A DNA stretch of 64,000 nt from Bacteroidales bacterium. GTDB lineage: Bacteria; Bacteroidota; Bacteroidia; Bacteroidales; F082. A model generated the notes under the pieces. It searched no databases and was not told the origin of the DNA. It saw only the letters and a list, made by a program, of their open reading frames with translations. The stretch is taken from the NCBI GenBank assembly GCA_024400295.1, contig JAKSNA010000010.1:1-64000 (forward strand), written 5' to 3'. The position numbers were made by a program, and so were the translations under genes. The first letter of the stretch is position 1, and each line of letters opens with the position of its first letter. Positions 16,256-24,557 of the stretch are shown piece after piece.

Positions 16256-19200
16256 ATGGCAGAAAAGAAATTCATGACATGTGACGGTAACTGCGCTGCT
16301 GCGCACGTCGCATACATGTTCAGCGAAGTCGCCGCCATCTATCCTATCACTCCTTCATCACCAATGGCCGAGTACATCGACGAATGGAGTGCAGGCGGCA
16401 GAAAGAACATTTTCAACGAGAACGTCCGCGTTGTCGAAATGCAGGCCGAAAGCGGCGCCGCCGGCGCTGTCCACGGCTCGTTGCAGGCCGGCGCCCTCAC
16501 AAGCACCTTCACCGCATCGCAGGGTCTTCTCCTTATGATCCCTAACATGTACAAAATCGCTGGTGAATTGCTCCCGGGTGTCTTCCATGTCTCGGCCCGC
16601 GCATTGGCAGCCCAGGCTTTGTCAATCTTCGGCGACCACGCCGACGTCATGGCTTGCCGTCAGACCGGTTTCGCTATGCTGGCGACAAGCTCGGTACAGG
16701 AAATCATGGACCTGGCTCCAGTCGCTCACCTCGCAGCTATCGAAGGCCGCGTGCCGTTCCTGCACTTCTTCGACGGTTTCCGTACCTCACACGAAATCCA
16801 GAAAGTTGAAGCCACCGACCAGGACGAAGTCGCTAAACTCGTCAACTGGGAAGCCTTGAACGAATATCGCAAACGCGCCCTGAATCCAGAGCACCCTGTA
16901 ACACGCGGTACCGCTCAGAATCCTGACATCTACTTCCAGACACGCGAAGCACAGAACTCATACTACGATGCTATTCCAGACATCGTCGCCAAGTACATGA
17001 AGGAAATGAGCAAGATCACAGGCCGTGAATATGCTCCTTTCTGCTACTATGGTGCCAAAGATGCCGAAAACATCATCATCTCCATCGGTTCCATCAACGA
17101 CGTCATCCGCACTGTGGTTGACAAGCTGAACGCCGAAGGCAAGAAGGTCGGTATGATCAACGTCCACCTCTATCGTCCGTTCAGCGTGAAGTATCTGCGC
17201 GACGTGATGCCTGAGACCGTCAAGAAGATCACGGTCCTCGACCGTACCAAGGAGCCGGGCGCAAACGGCGACCCGCTCTATCTCGACATCGTCGAAGCTT
17301 TCAAGAACTGCCCGAAGAAGCCTGTCATCGTCGGCGGCCGCTACGGTCTCTCTTCGAAAGATACAACTCCGGCTCACATCCTCTCCGTGTTCAACAACAT
17401 GGAAGCTGCCGAACCGAAGAACCAGTTCACCGTCGGCATCGTCGATGACGTCACATTCAAGTCACTGCCTATCCTTCCTGAGTTCTCAATCCTCCCGAAG
17501 GGAACATTCGAGGCTAAGTTCTACGGCCTCGGCGCTGACGGTACCGTGGGTGCCAACAAGAACTCCATCAAGATCATCGGTGACAACACCAACAAATACA
17601 GTCAGGCTTACTTCGACTACGACTCGAAGAAATCGGGCGGCTACACCTGCTCGCACCTCCGTTTCGGCGACCAGCCTATCCTGGCCCCTTACCTCGTCGG
17701 CACTCCTGACTTCGTCGCCGTCCACGTTCCTTCATACCTCAGCAAGTATGACTGCCTGCGCGGTCTGAAAGACAACGGCACATTCCTTTACAACTCACCA
17801 TGGAGCGTTGAGGAAACCAAGAACAACCTGCCTGACTTCGTGAAGAAGTATCTCGCCCTCCACAAGATCAACATGTACATCATCGATGCCACTAAGATTG
17901 CTGCCGAAATCGGCCTTGGCAACCGTACCAACACCATCCTCCAGAGCGCATTCTTCAAGATTTCCGGCGTTATTCCTTACGACCTGGCAGTCGAACAGAT
18001 GAAGAAGTTCATCGTGAAGAGCTATGGCAAGAAGGGTGAAGACATCGTCAACATGAACTACGCAGCCGTTGACCGTGGCGGTGAAATCGTGAAGGTTGAA
18101 ATCCCTGCTGAATGGGCTGAACTGCCTTGCAGCACCGACTTCGTCTTCCAGCACAACGCCAACGATCCTGACTTTATTAATAAGGTGATGCGTCCGATGG
18201 TTGCTCAGTGCGGTAACGACCTGCCTGTCAGCGCATTCAAGGAAATCATCGACGGTACATTCCCGGCCGGCACCACAGCATACGAAAAGCGTGGCGTCGC
18301 TACCGTGGTTCCTGAATGGAATCCTGCCAACTGCATCCAGTGCAACCAGTGCTCACTGATCTGCCCTCACGCAGCTATCCGCCCGGTGGTCATGACCGAC
18401 GCTGAAATGGCAGCAGCTCCTGCTGGCATGAAGGCAGCCGACATGAAGATGCCTAAGGAATTGGCTGGCATGCACTTCCGTATGCAGGTCTCAGTCCTCG
18501 ACTGCACAGGTTGCGGCAACTGCGCCGACATCTGCCCTGCTAAGGAAAAGGCATTGGTGATGAAACCTCTCGAAAGCCAGATGGCTGAAGTCGAGAACTG
18601 GGAATATGGCCAGAAGAAAGTCACCTACAAAGACAACATGATTGACAAGTTCGCCAACGTGAAGAACAGCCAGTTCGCTCAGCCTCTGTTTGAGTTCTCA
18701 GGCGCTTGCGCTGGTTGCGGTGAAACACCTTACATCAAGTGCCTCACCCAGTTGTTCGGCGAAAGAATGATGATTGCCAACGCAACAGGCTGCTCATCAA
18801 TCTACGGCGGTTCAGCTCCTGCAACTCCATACTGCAAGAACAACAGAAGCGGTAAGGGCGTGGCTTGGGCTAACTCACTGTTCGAAGACAATGCTGAATT
18901 CGGCCTCGGTATGGCAACAGCTACCCGCAAGATGCGCGACCGCGTTGAACGCATCATGAAGGAAGCCATCGCCAACTGCCAGTGCTGCTCAGCAGAACTG
19001 AAGGCTATGTTCCAGGAATGGATCGACAACCGTGAAGACGGTGCGAAGACCATGGAACTGGCTCCTAAGATTGTTGCTGCCTGCGAAGCCTGCGGCTGCG
19101 ACTACTGCAAACAAATCATCGACCTCAAGGATCACCTCACCAAGAAGAGCCAGTGGATCTTCGGCGGTGACGGCTGGGCATACGACATCGGCTTCGGCGG

Positions 19201-19795
19201 CTTAGACCACGTTCTGGCTTCTGGCGAAGATGTCAACGTCCTTGTCGTCGATACTGAAGTCTATTCAAATACAGGCGGTCAGTCGTCAAAGGCCACACCG
19301 GCTGGTGCTGTCGCTAAGTTTGCCGCTTCAGGTAAGAAGGTTCGCAAGAAAGACCTCGGCATGATTGCCAAGAGCTACGGTTACGTCTATGTGGCACAAG
19401 TCGCAATGGGCGCATCACAGGCTCAGTACTTCAAGGTGATCAAGGAAGCTGAAGCTTACCACGGACCATCATTGATCATCTGCTACGCACCTTGCATTAA
19501 CCACGGCATCAAGATTGGCATGGGTCACTCACAGCTTGAAGAGAAGCTCGCCGTCGAATGTGGTTACTGGCATCTGTGGCACTTCAACCCAGAAGAGGAA
19601 GAGGCAGGTCAGAACGGTTTCCACTTAGACAGCAAGGAACCCGACTGGAGCAAGTTCCAGCAGTTCATCATGGGTGAAGTCCGTTACAACTCACTGCTGA
19701 AGACCTTCCCGGAAGAAGCCAAGGAATTGTTCGCCAAGACCGAACAGTTTGCCAAGCTGAGATACGAAGGCTACAAGAAGCTTGCAGGTCTGTAA
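16256..19795 (+). CDS. nifJ: Pyruvate:ferredoxin (flavodoxin) oxidoreductase
   Basis: This enzyme oxidatively decarboxylates pyruvate to acetyl-CoA and reduces ferredoxin, a central step in anaerobes. The 1179-aa chain has all domains of the one-piece enzyme in order. The N-terminal pyrimidine-binding domain includes YPITPSSPMAE and the gamma domain follows. The ferredoxin-like domain has two 4Fe-4S motifs (CIQCNQCSLICP at 693 and CTGCGNCADICP at 750). The TPP-binding domain has CAGCGETPY at 818, GDGWAYDIGFGGLDH near 971 and NTGGQSSKATP. Codon choice is strongly biased to C-ending codons, as expected for a very highly expressed gene. It is a single-gene unit with its own promoter and a strong terminator. 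Confidence 0.98.
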   Translation: MAEKKFMTCDGNCAAAHVAYMFSEVAAIYPITPSSPMAEYIDEWSAGGRKNIFNENVRVVEMQAESGAAGAVHGSLQAGALTSTFTASQGLLLMIPNMYKIAGELLPGVFHVSARALAAQALSIFGDHADVMACRQTGFAMLATSSVQEIMDLAPVAHLAAIEGRVPFLHFFDGFRTSHEIQKVEATDQDEVAKLVNWEALNEYRKRALNPEHPVTRGTAQNPDIYFQTREAQNSYYDAIPDIVAKYMKEMSKITGREYAPFCYYGAKDAENIIISIGSINDVIRTVVDKLNAEGKKVGMINVHLYRPFSVKYLRDVMPETVKKITVLDRTKEPGANGDPLYLDIVEAFKNCPKKPVIVGGRYGLSSKDTTPAHILSVFNNMEAAEPKNQFTVGIVDDVTFKSLPILPEFSILPKGTFEAKFYGLGADGTVGANKNSIKIIGDNTNKYSQAYFDYDSKKSGGYTCSHLRFGDQPILAPYLVGTPDFVAVHVPSYLSKYDCLRGLKDNGTFLYNSPWSVEETKNNLPDFVKKYLALHKINMYIIDATKIAAEIGLGNRTNTILQSAFFKISGVIPYDLAVEQMKKFIVKSYGKKGEDIVNMNYAAVDRGGEIVKVEIPAEWAELPCSTDFVFQHNANDPDFINKVMRPMVAQCGNDLPVSAFKEIIDGTFPAGTTAYEKRGVATVVPEWNPANCIQCNQCSLICPHAAIRPVVMTDAEMAAAPAGMKAADMKMPKELAGMHFRMQVSVLDCTGCGNCADICPAKEKALVMKPLESQMAEVENWEYGQKKVTYKDNMIDKFANVKNSQFAQPLFEFSGACAGCGETPYIKCLTQLFGERMMIANATGCSSIYGGSAPATPYCKNNRSGKGVAWANSLFEDNAEFGLGMATATRKMRDRVERIMKEAIANCQCCSAELKAMFQEWIDNREDGAKTMELAPKIVAACEACGCDYCKQIIDLKDHLTKKSQWIFGGDGWAYDIGFGGLDHVLASGEDVNVLVVDTEVYSNTGGQSSKATPAGAVAKFAASGKKVRKKDLGMIAKSYGYVYVAQVAMGASQAQYFKVIKEAEAYHGPSLIICYAPCINHGIKIGMGHSQLEEKLAVECGYWHLWHFNPEEEEAGQNGFHLDSKEPDWSKFQQFIMGEVRYNSLLKTFPEEAKELFAKTEQFAKLRYEGYKKLAGL

Positions 19796-19807
19796 ATAAT
19801 AGTTATG

Positions 19808-19842
19808 AACTAGGAGGGTAATTCTTAACCCTCCTAGTTTCT
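19808..19842 (+). terminator. Terminator after nifJ
   Basis: A perfect 12-bp stem, AACTAGGAGGGT (19808-19819) with ACCCTCCTAGTT (19828-19839), has an 8-nt loop and is followed by TTT-type sequence. Confidence 0.85.
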
Positions 19843-19867
19843 AAATCAAGTAAAAAATATAGTAATT

Positions 19868-20251
19868 ATGAAAGTGAAAAAATTATCATTAATTGGATTT
19901 CTTTTCTCTTTAGTGTTTATGTTTGGATGTTCTAATAGTGGTTCATTTGAACGATTTGCATATTACAAACGGGATAATAATAGTCCTAATAACTATCGAA
20001 TTTTTGTCTATATTACAGATGCAACTCCACAACAAATGGAGAAACATGCAAAGGAGCAGATGTGGTCATCTATGGGGACAACTATGGTTTGTTATTTTAA
20101 TAGTAGCGAAGGTTTAAATTCAAATGCAATTACATTAGCTCCAAGCGTTGATGTTGCAATTGATGAAATATGGAAACCAAGTCTTACTGCAAGATATATG
20201 CATTGGCCGAATGGTAAAGAAGAATTCGTTTTAAATCCCTACACAAAATGA
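19868..20251 (+). CDS. Hypothetical small lipoprotein
   Basis: A 127-aa protein I do not recognise. It has a lipoprotein signal (VFMFGCS, Cys21) and a mature part of about 106 residues containing YYKRDNNSPNNYRIFVYI, an amphipathic stretch around ATPQQMEKHAKEQMWSS, and an aromatic-rich end (ARYMHWPNGKEEFVLNPY). Its codons are A/T-rich compared with nifJ just upstream. It is bounded by the nifJ terminator and by its own terminator, so it seems to be a single gene. No function is proposed. Confidence 0.75.
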   Translation: MKVKKLSLIGFLFSLVFMFGCSNSGSFERFAYYKRDNNSPNNYRIFVYITDATPQQMEKHAKEQMWSSMGTTMVCYFNSSEGLNSNAITLAPSVDVAIDEIWKPSLTARYMHWPNGKEEFVLNPYTK

Positions 20252-20276
20252 TTCATTTGTGCAAAATATAAATGAT

Positions 20277-20313
20277 AAAAAATCCGCCTTGCGAAAGTGA
20301 GGCGGATTTTTTT
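20277..20313 (+). terminator. Terminator after the small lipoprotein gene
   Basis: AATCCGCCT (20281-20289) pairs with AGGCGGATT (20300-20308). The stem is extended by flanking A/T runs and followed by T's. It is a classical intrinsic terminator. Confidence 0.9.
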
Positions 20314-20325
20314 GTGACAAATATT

Positions 20326-20358
20326 TTGATACAAATAAAAGAAAAACCTTTATTTTTG
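20326..20358 (+). promoter_or_regulatory. Promoter of the REP-associated transposase gene
   Basis: TTTG (20326-20329), a 21-bp spacer and TATTTTTG (20351-20358) fit the Bacteroidetes -33/-7 consensus. This places the translation start at the ATG at 20380 rather than at an earlier in-frame ATG. Confidence 0.65.
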
Positions 20359-20379
20359 TCCTCATTGATTTTATTCATC

Positions 20380-21015
20380 ATGTCCGACCGTTTCAACAAC
20401 ATCTATCGCATTCCGTCGGCGCGTGCCGTGTGGCACGATTACGATGGCGGTTTCTATCATGTGACGATTTGTACGGCAAACCGCGATCGCTATTTTGGAA
20501 AAATCACCGTCGGCAAGGATGGCAATGTCATGGAATTGTCGCCTATCGGGGAATATGCCATACAGCAATTCCAGAATGTGAAAGAACATTATCCGTATGC
20601 CGAAATCCCGTGTTTCATTGTCATGCCTGACCATATTCATGCCATCGTGCATCTTGCCGGTAGAGACGCGATTCATCGCGTCTCCAATCCGAACGACAAT
20701 GCGTGTACAGACGCGATTCATCGCGTCTCCAATCGCAACGAAAACATTAATGAAAGAGACGCGATGAATCGCGTCTCTACGAGGGGCGGGGTGACGGGTG
20801 ATGACAACCCCATGTTGCGCAATACCTTAGGTGCGGTTGTTCGTGGTCTAAAGGCAAGGATCACCAAATTCGCCCACGAAAACGACATTCCTTTTGCATG
20901 GCAATCCCGTTTCTACGACCGCATTATCCGCAATCAGGAGGAATTGAACGCCACAGCGAAATATATCGAAGATAACCTGAAAAAATGGACTGATGATGAA
21001 AATGATGACAAATAA
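20380..21015 (+). CDS. REP-associated tyrosine transposase (RAYT, Y1_Tnp family)
   Basis: RAYTs are single-copy HUH nucleases related to IS200/IS605 transposases. They process REP palindromes and are linked to their spread. The 211-aa product has the family start (YRIPSARAVWHDYDGGFYHVTICT), the HUH motif (PDHIHAIVHL, about residues 82-91) and the C-terminal catalytic tyrosine region (TAKYIEDNLKKW near the end). I start it at 20380 on promoter position and family alignment. Between the HUH motif and the C-terminal half lies an unusual insert of about 45 residues containing DAIHRVSN twice and DAMNRVST once. It is encoded by three REP-like palindromes. A mid-protein insert at the hinge could be tolerated, but activity is untested. 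Confidence 0.88.
   Translation: MSDRFNNIYRIPSARAVWHDYDGGFYHVTICTANRDRYFGKITVGKDGNVMELSPIGEYAIQQFQNVKEHYPYAEIPCFIVMPDHIHAIVHLAGRDAIHRVSNPNDNACTDAIHRVSNRNENINERDAMNRVSTRGGVTGDDNPMLRNTLGAVVRGLKARITKFAHENDIPFAWQSRFYDRIIRNQEELNATAKYIEDNLKKWTDDENDDK
20663..20778. repeat. Three REP-like palindromes inside the RAYT gene
   Basis: Palindromes lie at 20663-20684 (10-bp arms GAGACGCGAT / ATCGCGTCTC, TC centre), 20709-20728 (same core) and 20755-20778 (11-bp arms AGAGACGCGAT / ATCGCGTCTCT, GA centre). The first two have a TTCA centre and the third has its reverse complement TGAA, so the third is inverted. They are in frame with the transposase and encode the repeated (D)AIHRVS peptide. Confidence 0.95.
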
Positions 21016-21020
21016 ACCTT

Positions 21021-21028
21021 TATTTTTG
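21021..21028 (+). promoter_or_regulatory. -7 promoter element for the cupin gene
   Basis: TATTTTTG lies just after the RAYT stop codon. It is part of a 16-bp sequence (21014-21029) identical to 20344-20359 at the RAYT promoter. Confidence 0.5.
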
Positions 21029-21070
21029 TAGCCGAAATAATTCATAAAACAAATAATAAATTATCTAATC

Positions 21071-21550
21071 ATGAAAAGAAGAATTTTCCGTTTAGTCATG
21101 CCGTTGGCAGTGATAGCCTTGGCATTTGCAGGTTGCTGCAACGCGAATAAGAATGCCGAACAAACTCCTGTTCCTGAATCCGTTACAGATAAAATTCCTG
21201 AAATTCCTCAAGAAGTAATAAGCACGATTGATTTCAACAGTATGGAAGTTGACACCATGTCGGATTTCAAAGGTGGCGATGGCGAAATCTACATGAAAAT
21301 GCTGGTGGATGGTAAAAACAAGTTCATGTATTGCGCCATTCCTTCAGGTTCTTCGGTCGGCAACCACACGCACGACACCGACATGGAAATCATTTATGTA
21401 CTGCAAGGCGAAGCCTCCATCGTGTTCGACGGTGTGGAGCAAGTCTATACGAAAGGCATGGCGCACTATTGTCAGAAAGGTCACGGCCACAGCATCAGCA
21501 ACAAGGGTGCGGAAGATCTGGTGACCTTCAATGTCGTTGCACCGCAGTAA
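21071..21550 (+). CDS. Cupin-domain lipoprotein
   Basis: The 159-aa product has a lipoprotein signal (ALAFAGCC, Cys at about 18) and a linker up to about residue 70. A single small cupin barrel follows. The metal-ligand pattern is visible: GNHTHDTDMEIIYVLQGEA (H-x-H, E) and later GMAHYCQKGHGHSISN (His of motif 2). Cupins of this type bind a metal and a small ligand. Whether this is an enzyme or a binding protein cannot be told. It has its own promoter, in a 16-bp sequence shared with the RAYT promoter region. Confidence 0.85.
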   Translation: MKRRIFRLVMPLAVIALAFAGCCNANKNAEQTPVPESVTDKIPEIPQEVISTIDFNSMEVDTMSDFKGGDGEIYMKMLVDGKNKFMYCAIPSGSSVGNHTHDTDMEIIYVLQGEASIVFDGVEQVYTKGMAHYCQKGHGHSISNKGAEDLVTFNVVAPQ

Positions 21551-21765
21551 CTTGTGATGGGTGAATGGTTATTTTAAATCAATGTGCAATAAAAAAGTAT
21601 GTGTTTTTGCACAAATAACTGCGGAAAAATGTAATCTGCCACATTTTCCTGCACAAAAAAGTGTAAAACGAAGCCTGATTCCGCACAGAATTGCGTTCTC
21701 GTTCTTAAATGATTTTTTCGAAAATAATGTTTGCCCAAATCTTTCTTTAGCATTGAAAACTTTCT

Positions 21766-21773
21766 TATCTTTG
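21766..21773 (+). promoter_or_regulatory. -7 promoter element for the LTA-synthase-like operon
   Basis: TATCTTTG followed by CGG lies 25 bp upstream of the small membrane-protein gene. Confidence 0.6.
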
Positions 21774-21798
21774 CGGAAATTTTTTAAAACATAAAAAT

Positions 21799-21987
21799 AT
21801 GTTAGCAACAATCATCTACATCATCGGCATCATCCTTGGTGTCAAGGCAGTTTTGGAAATCATCAAAGAACCTATCAGCACAACAGGAAAACTCATCGCC
21901 GCCCTCGTGGTGCTTCTACTCAGCTGGGTCGGAATAGCAATCTATTACGTTTTCATGAGAGGAAATCTCACGAAATGGTTCAAGTAG
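21799..21987 (+). CDS. Small two-helix membrane protein
   Basis: A 62-aa protein made almost entirely of two hydrophobic helices (about residues 2-18 and 31-53) joined by the short polar loop EIIKEPISTTGK, with a basic C-terminus. It resembles small PLDc_N/YqaE-like membrane peptides only in size and pattern, and no family is assigned. It sits 9 bp upstream of the LtaS-like gene behind a good promoter, so it is the first gene of a three-gene operon. A role as a partner of the sulfatase-fold enzyme is possible but unsupported. Confidence 0.65.
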   Translation: MLATIIYIIGIILGVKAVLEIIKEPISTTGKLIAALVVLLLSWVGIAIYYVFMRGNLTKWFK

Positions 21988-21996
21988 CATCGCCGA

Positions 21997-23943
21997 ATGC
22001 TGAAGAAAATTTTCAAACATGACTTTGTTGTAATGATTATCAGGCTGCTGCCTCTTTATGCAGTCCTGATGGTCACACAAGTCGTTTTTTATTTATACAA
22101 CAAAGACATCCTTGGTGGAATAACAGGTCCGGAATTCGGAAGATTGCTGTGCGGAAGCCTGAAATTTGACACCTCCTCCATATTATACCTCAACTGCGTT
22201 TTCATAGTGTTGTCTGCAATACCATTCAAATTCAGATGGAAAGACTGGTATCAGAGAATGCTCTTTTGGATCTATACCGTCACTAACACATTGGGCATCA
22301 TAGTGTTGAATCTCGCTGACGTGGTCTATTTCCGTTATACCTTCAAAAGAATCACTCTTGAGGAACTGCATTTTTTCAGAGAAGATGACAACAACGGAGA
22401 GCTGATCCTCGACTTCATGCTTGAGAATTGGTATCTGGTGATAGTTGGCCTGCTTCTCATTGCGTTTATCGTGTTCGCATACAGGAAGGTGCAGTTCAGA
22501 AAAAGCACAGAATCCAAGCCGGTGCTGTTTTATCCCGTAAATTCGCTGCTGTTTTGCCTCGCGGTGTATATCTGGGTCGGCGGGGTGAGAGGGAGCTTTG
22601 ACTTCCGTGTGAGGCCATATACCGTTGCCAACGCCGTACATTACACCAAGTCGGCAGCCCAGACTTCGCTGATTCTAAGCAATCCGTACTGCGTGATAAG
22701 GACGGCGAGAGTCAGTGATTTCAAGGTCCTGCGCTATTTTGAAGATGATGAGGCGGAAGCGCTTTTCTCGCCATATCATTATCCCGACAGCACCTACAAC
22801 AGCTGTATCGGGAAGAAAAACGTCGTGCTTCTCGTGCTTGAAGGCTTCAGCCGCGAACATTCGCAGTATCTCAAGCCGCACCTCAACAAAGACGGCGGCT
22901 ACACACCTTTCCTCGATTCGCTGATGCGGGAAGGCTATACTTTCCGCAACGCTTTCGCCAACGGCATGAAGTCTATCGAGGCACTCCCGTCGCTGATTTC
23001 GTCAATCCCCTCTTACAGGTCGTCGTTTTCGCTCCTGCCACAGGCGCTGGCCGATCTGGAAGGTATGCCGTATGTGCTCGGAAAAGAAGGCTATTCGTCG
23101 CATTTCTTCTGCGGCGCGCATGAAAACCAGATGGGCTTCGAGGACTATTGCAAACTCAACGGGATGGAGCATTTTTACGACAGGACACATTTCGAGATGG
23201 AAGACAACGACCCGTCGATGGCAAACAGCTGGGGCATCTGGGACATGCCGTGGCTGCAATACATGGCTCACCAACTCGATACCATAAAGGCTCCGTTTTT
23301 CGCGACGGTGTTCACGCTGACATCTCATCATCCGTACATCCTGCCGGAAGAATATGAATATCTGTTGGGAAGAGGAACGACGCCGATGCATCACGGAGTG
23401 CTCTACACCGACCTCTCGATAAAGAAATTCTTCGAAACAGCTTCAAAGATGGACTGGTTCGAGAACACGCTCTTCGTGTTTACCGCCGACCACGTGTCAC
23501 CTCAGATGGCACACGAGGAAACGATGACGACAAAAGGAAACACGGAAATTATACTTTTCATGTACACTCCCGATGGCTCGCTCAAAGGCAGCACGGATGA
23601 GGTCTTCCAACAGCTCGACATCATGCCTACAGTCCTCGGCCTGATTGGAAACCAACAGCCGTATTTCGCCTTCGGACGCGATGTCTTCAACGAGAAAGAC
23701 AGATTCAAGATGGCGACAAACTGCGTCCATCAAGTATATCAGTGTATCACGGATTCGTACAGTCTCTATTCTGACGGGGAGAAAATCCTTCATGTTTATG
23801 CTGCAAACGATACCTTGCAGAAAAACGACATCAAATGTGACACCAATCCGGAAATTCTTGATATTGAAAGACATTTCAAGGCGATATTGCAGTCTTATAC
23901 AAAACATGTCCACGACAAGGATTATATTGTCCCCCGAAAATGA
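21997..23943 (+). CDS. LTA synthase family membrane sulfatase-fold protein
   Basis: The 648-aa protein has about five N-terminal membrane helices (residues about 12-220) and a large periplasmic sulfatase-fold domain starting at KNVVLLVLEGFSREHSQYL. Family motifs are FANGMKSIEALPSLISSIP, which carries the nucleophile position, and FVFTADHVSPQ, with late metal ligands, plus TSHHPY. In Firmicutes LtaS polymerises glycerol phosphate. Gram-negative relatives (OpgB/EptA-like) transfer phosphoglycerol or phosphoethanolamine to periplasmic glycans or lipid A. Which acceptor is used here is not visible. The stop overlaps the next start by 4 bp (ATGA), so the gene is translationally coupled to the cyclo-ligase gene. 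Confidence 0.87.
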   Translation: MLKKIFKHDFVVMIIRLLPLYAVLMVTQVVFYLYNKDILGGITGPEFGRLLCGSLKFDTSSILYLNCVFIVLSAIPFKFRWKDWYQRMLFWIYTVTNTLGIIVLNLADVVYFRYTFKRITLEELHFFREDDNNGELILDFMLENWYLVIVGLLLIAFIVFAYRKVQFRKSTESKPVLFYPVNSLLFCLAVYIWVGGVRGSFDFRVRPYTVANAVHYTKSAAQTSLILSNPYCVIRTARVSDFKVLRYFEDDEAEALFSPYHYPDSTYNSCIGKKNVVLLVLEGFSREHSQYLKPHLNKDGGYTPFLDSLMREGYTFRNAFANGMKSIEALPSLISSIPSYRSSFSLLPQALADLEGMPYVLGKEGYSSHFFCGAHENQMGFEDYCKLNGMEHFYDRTHFEMEDNDPSMANSWGIWDMPWLQYMAHQLDTIKAPFFATVFTLTSHHPYILPEEYEYLLGRGTTPMHHGVLYTDLSIKKFFETASKMDWFENTLFVFTADHVSPQMAHEETMTTKGNTEIILFMYTPDGSLKGSTDEVFQQLDIMPTVLGLIGNQQPYFAFGRDVFNEKDRFKMATNCVHQVYQCITDSYSLYSDGEKILHVYAANDTLQKNDIKCDTNPEILDIERHFKAILQSYTKHVHDKDYIVPRK

Positions 23944-24473
23944 TAGAAAAAAAAGAATTGCGTGCCAACATAAAGGCACTGAAAAAGCAACATACGAAAG
24001 AACAGCTCCTCGAGCAGTCTGTCGCCATTTTGTCAAAACTTGAAAATGACGATGACTTCAAAAAGGCACGTATAGTTATGATTTACAGTGCGTTGCCTGA
24101 TGAGGTGCAGACTCAGGCGTTTCTCGAAAAATGGCGCCACAGGAAGAAAATCATACTGCCGACAGTCGCCGGTGACGACATCATTCCTGTTGAACTTGCG
24201 GAAGACACTGGCTTCGCGGTTGGCGATTTCAATATCTTGGAACCGCAAAACGAGCCATATACAGGCGGCTACGACTTGATTGTCGTCCCCGGTGTCGCCT
24301 TCGACCGCAACGGAAATCGTATCGGACGTGGACGGGGCTATTACGACAGGTTCCTGTGTAAACATCTGAATGTCAGACGTATAGGCATCTGCTTCGACTT
24401 CCAGCTTGTTGACGAAGTACCGACGGAGCCGAACGACATCAGGATGGACAAAGTCATATCATTAAATTTTTAA
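23940..24473 (+). CDS. 5-formyltetrahydrofolate cyclo-ligase
   Basis: The enzyme converts 5-formyl-THF to 5,10-methenyl-THF using ATP and so recycles a folate storage form. The 177-aa product shows the family N-terminus (EKKELRANIKALKKQ), the substrate region MIYSALPDEVQTQAFLEKW, and the hallmark C-terminal block DLIVVPGVAFDRNGNRIGRGRGYYDRFL (only key parts quoted: VPGVAFDRNG and GRGRGYYDRFL). Length is normal. It overlaps the LtaS-like gene by 4 bp. The pairing looks like genomic convenience rather than pathway logic. Confidence 0.94.
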   Translation: MIEKKELRANIKALKKQHTKEQLLEQSVAILSKLENDDDFKKARIVMIYSALPDEVQTQAFLEKWRHRKKIILPTVAGDDIIPVELAEDTGFAVGDFNILEPQNEPYTGGYDLIVVPGVAFDRNGNRIGRGRGYYDRFLCKHLNVRRIGICFDFQLVDEVPTEPNDIRMDKVISLNF

Positions 24474-24481
24474 GAAAATTG

Positions 24482-24512
24482 TTTGATTTCTGATTTATTA
24501 GAACTAATTTTG
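24482..24512 (+). promoter_or_regulatory. Promoter of the small barrel gene
   Basis: TTTG (24482-24485), exactly 19 bp, then TAATTTTG (24505-24512) is the closest match in the window to the Bacteroidetes primary-sigma consensus. Confidence 0.75.
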
Positions 24513-24557
24513 CACGTTTTTAATTTGAATATTATACTAACTAAAACATTAAAAAAA

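Noticed and set aside
15350..16306. A 318-codon minus-strand frame opposite the Cys/His-repeat gene.
   Set aside because: Its repeated hydrophobic sequence is the complement of the 42-bp coding repeat. There is no start signal, and it runs through the terminator of the plus-strand gene.
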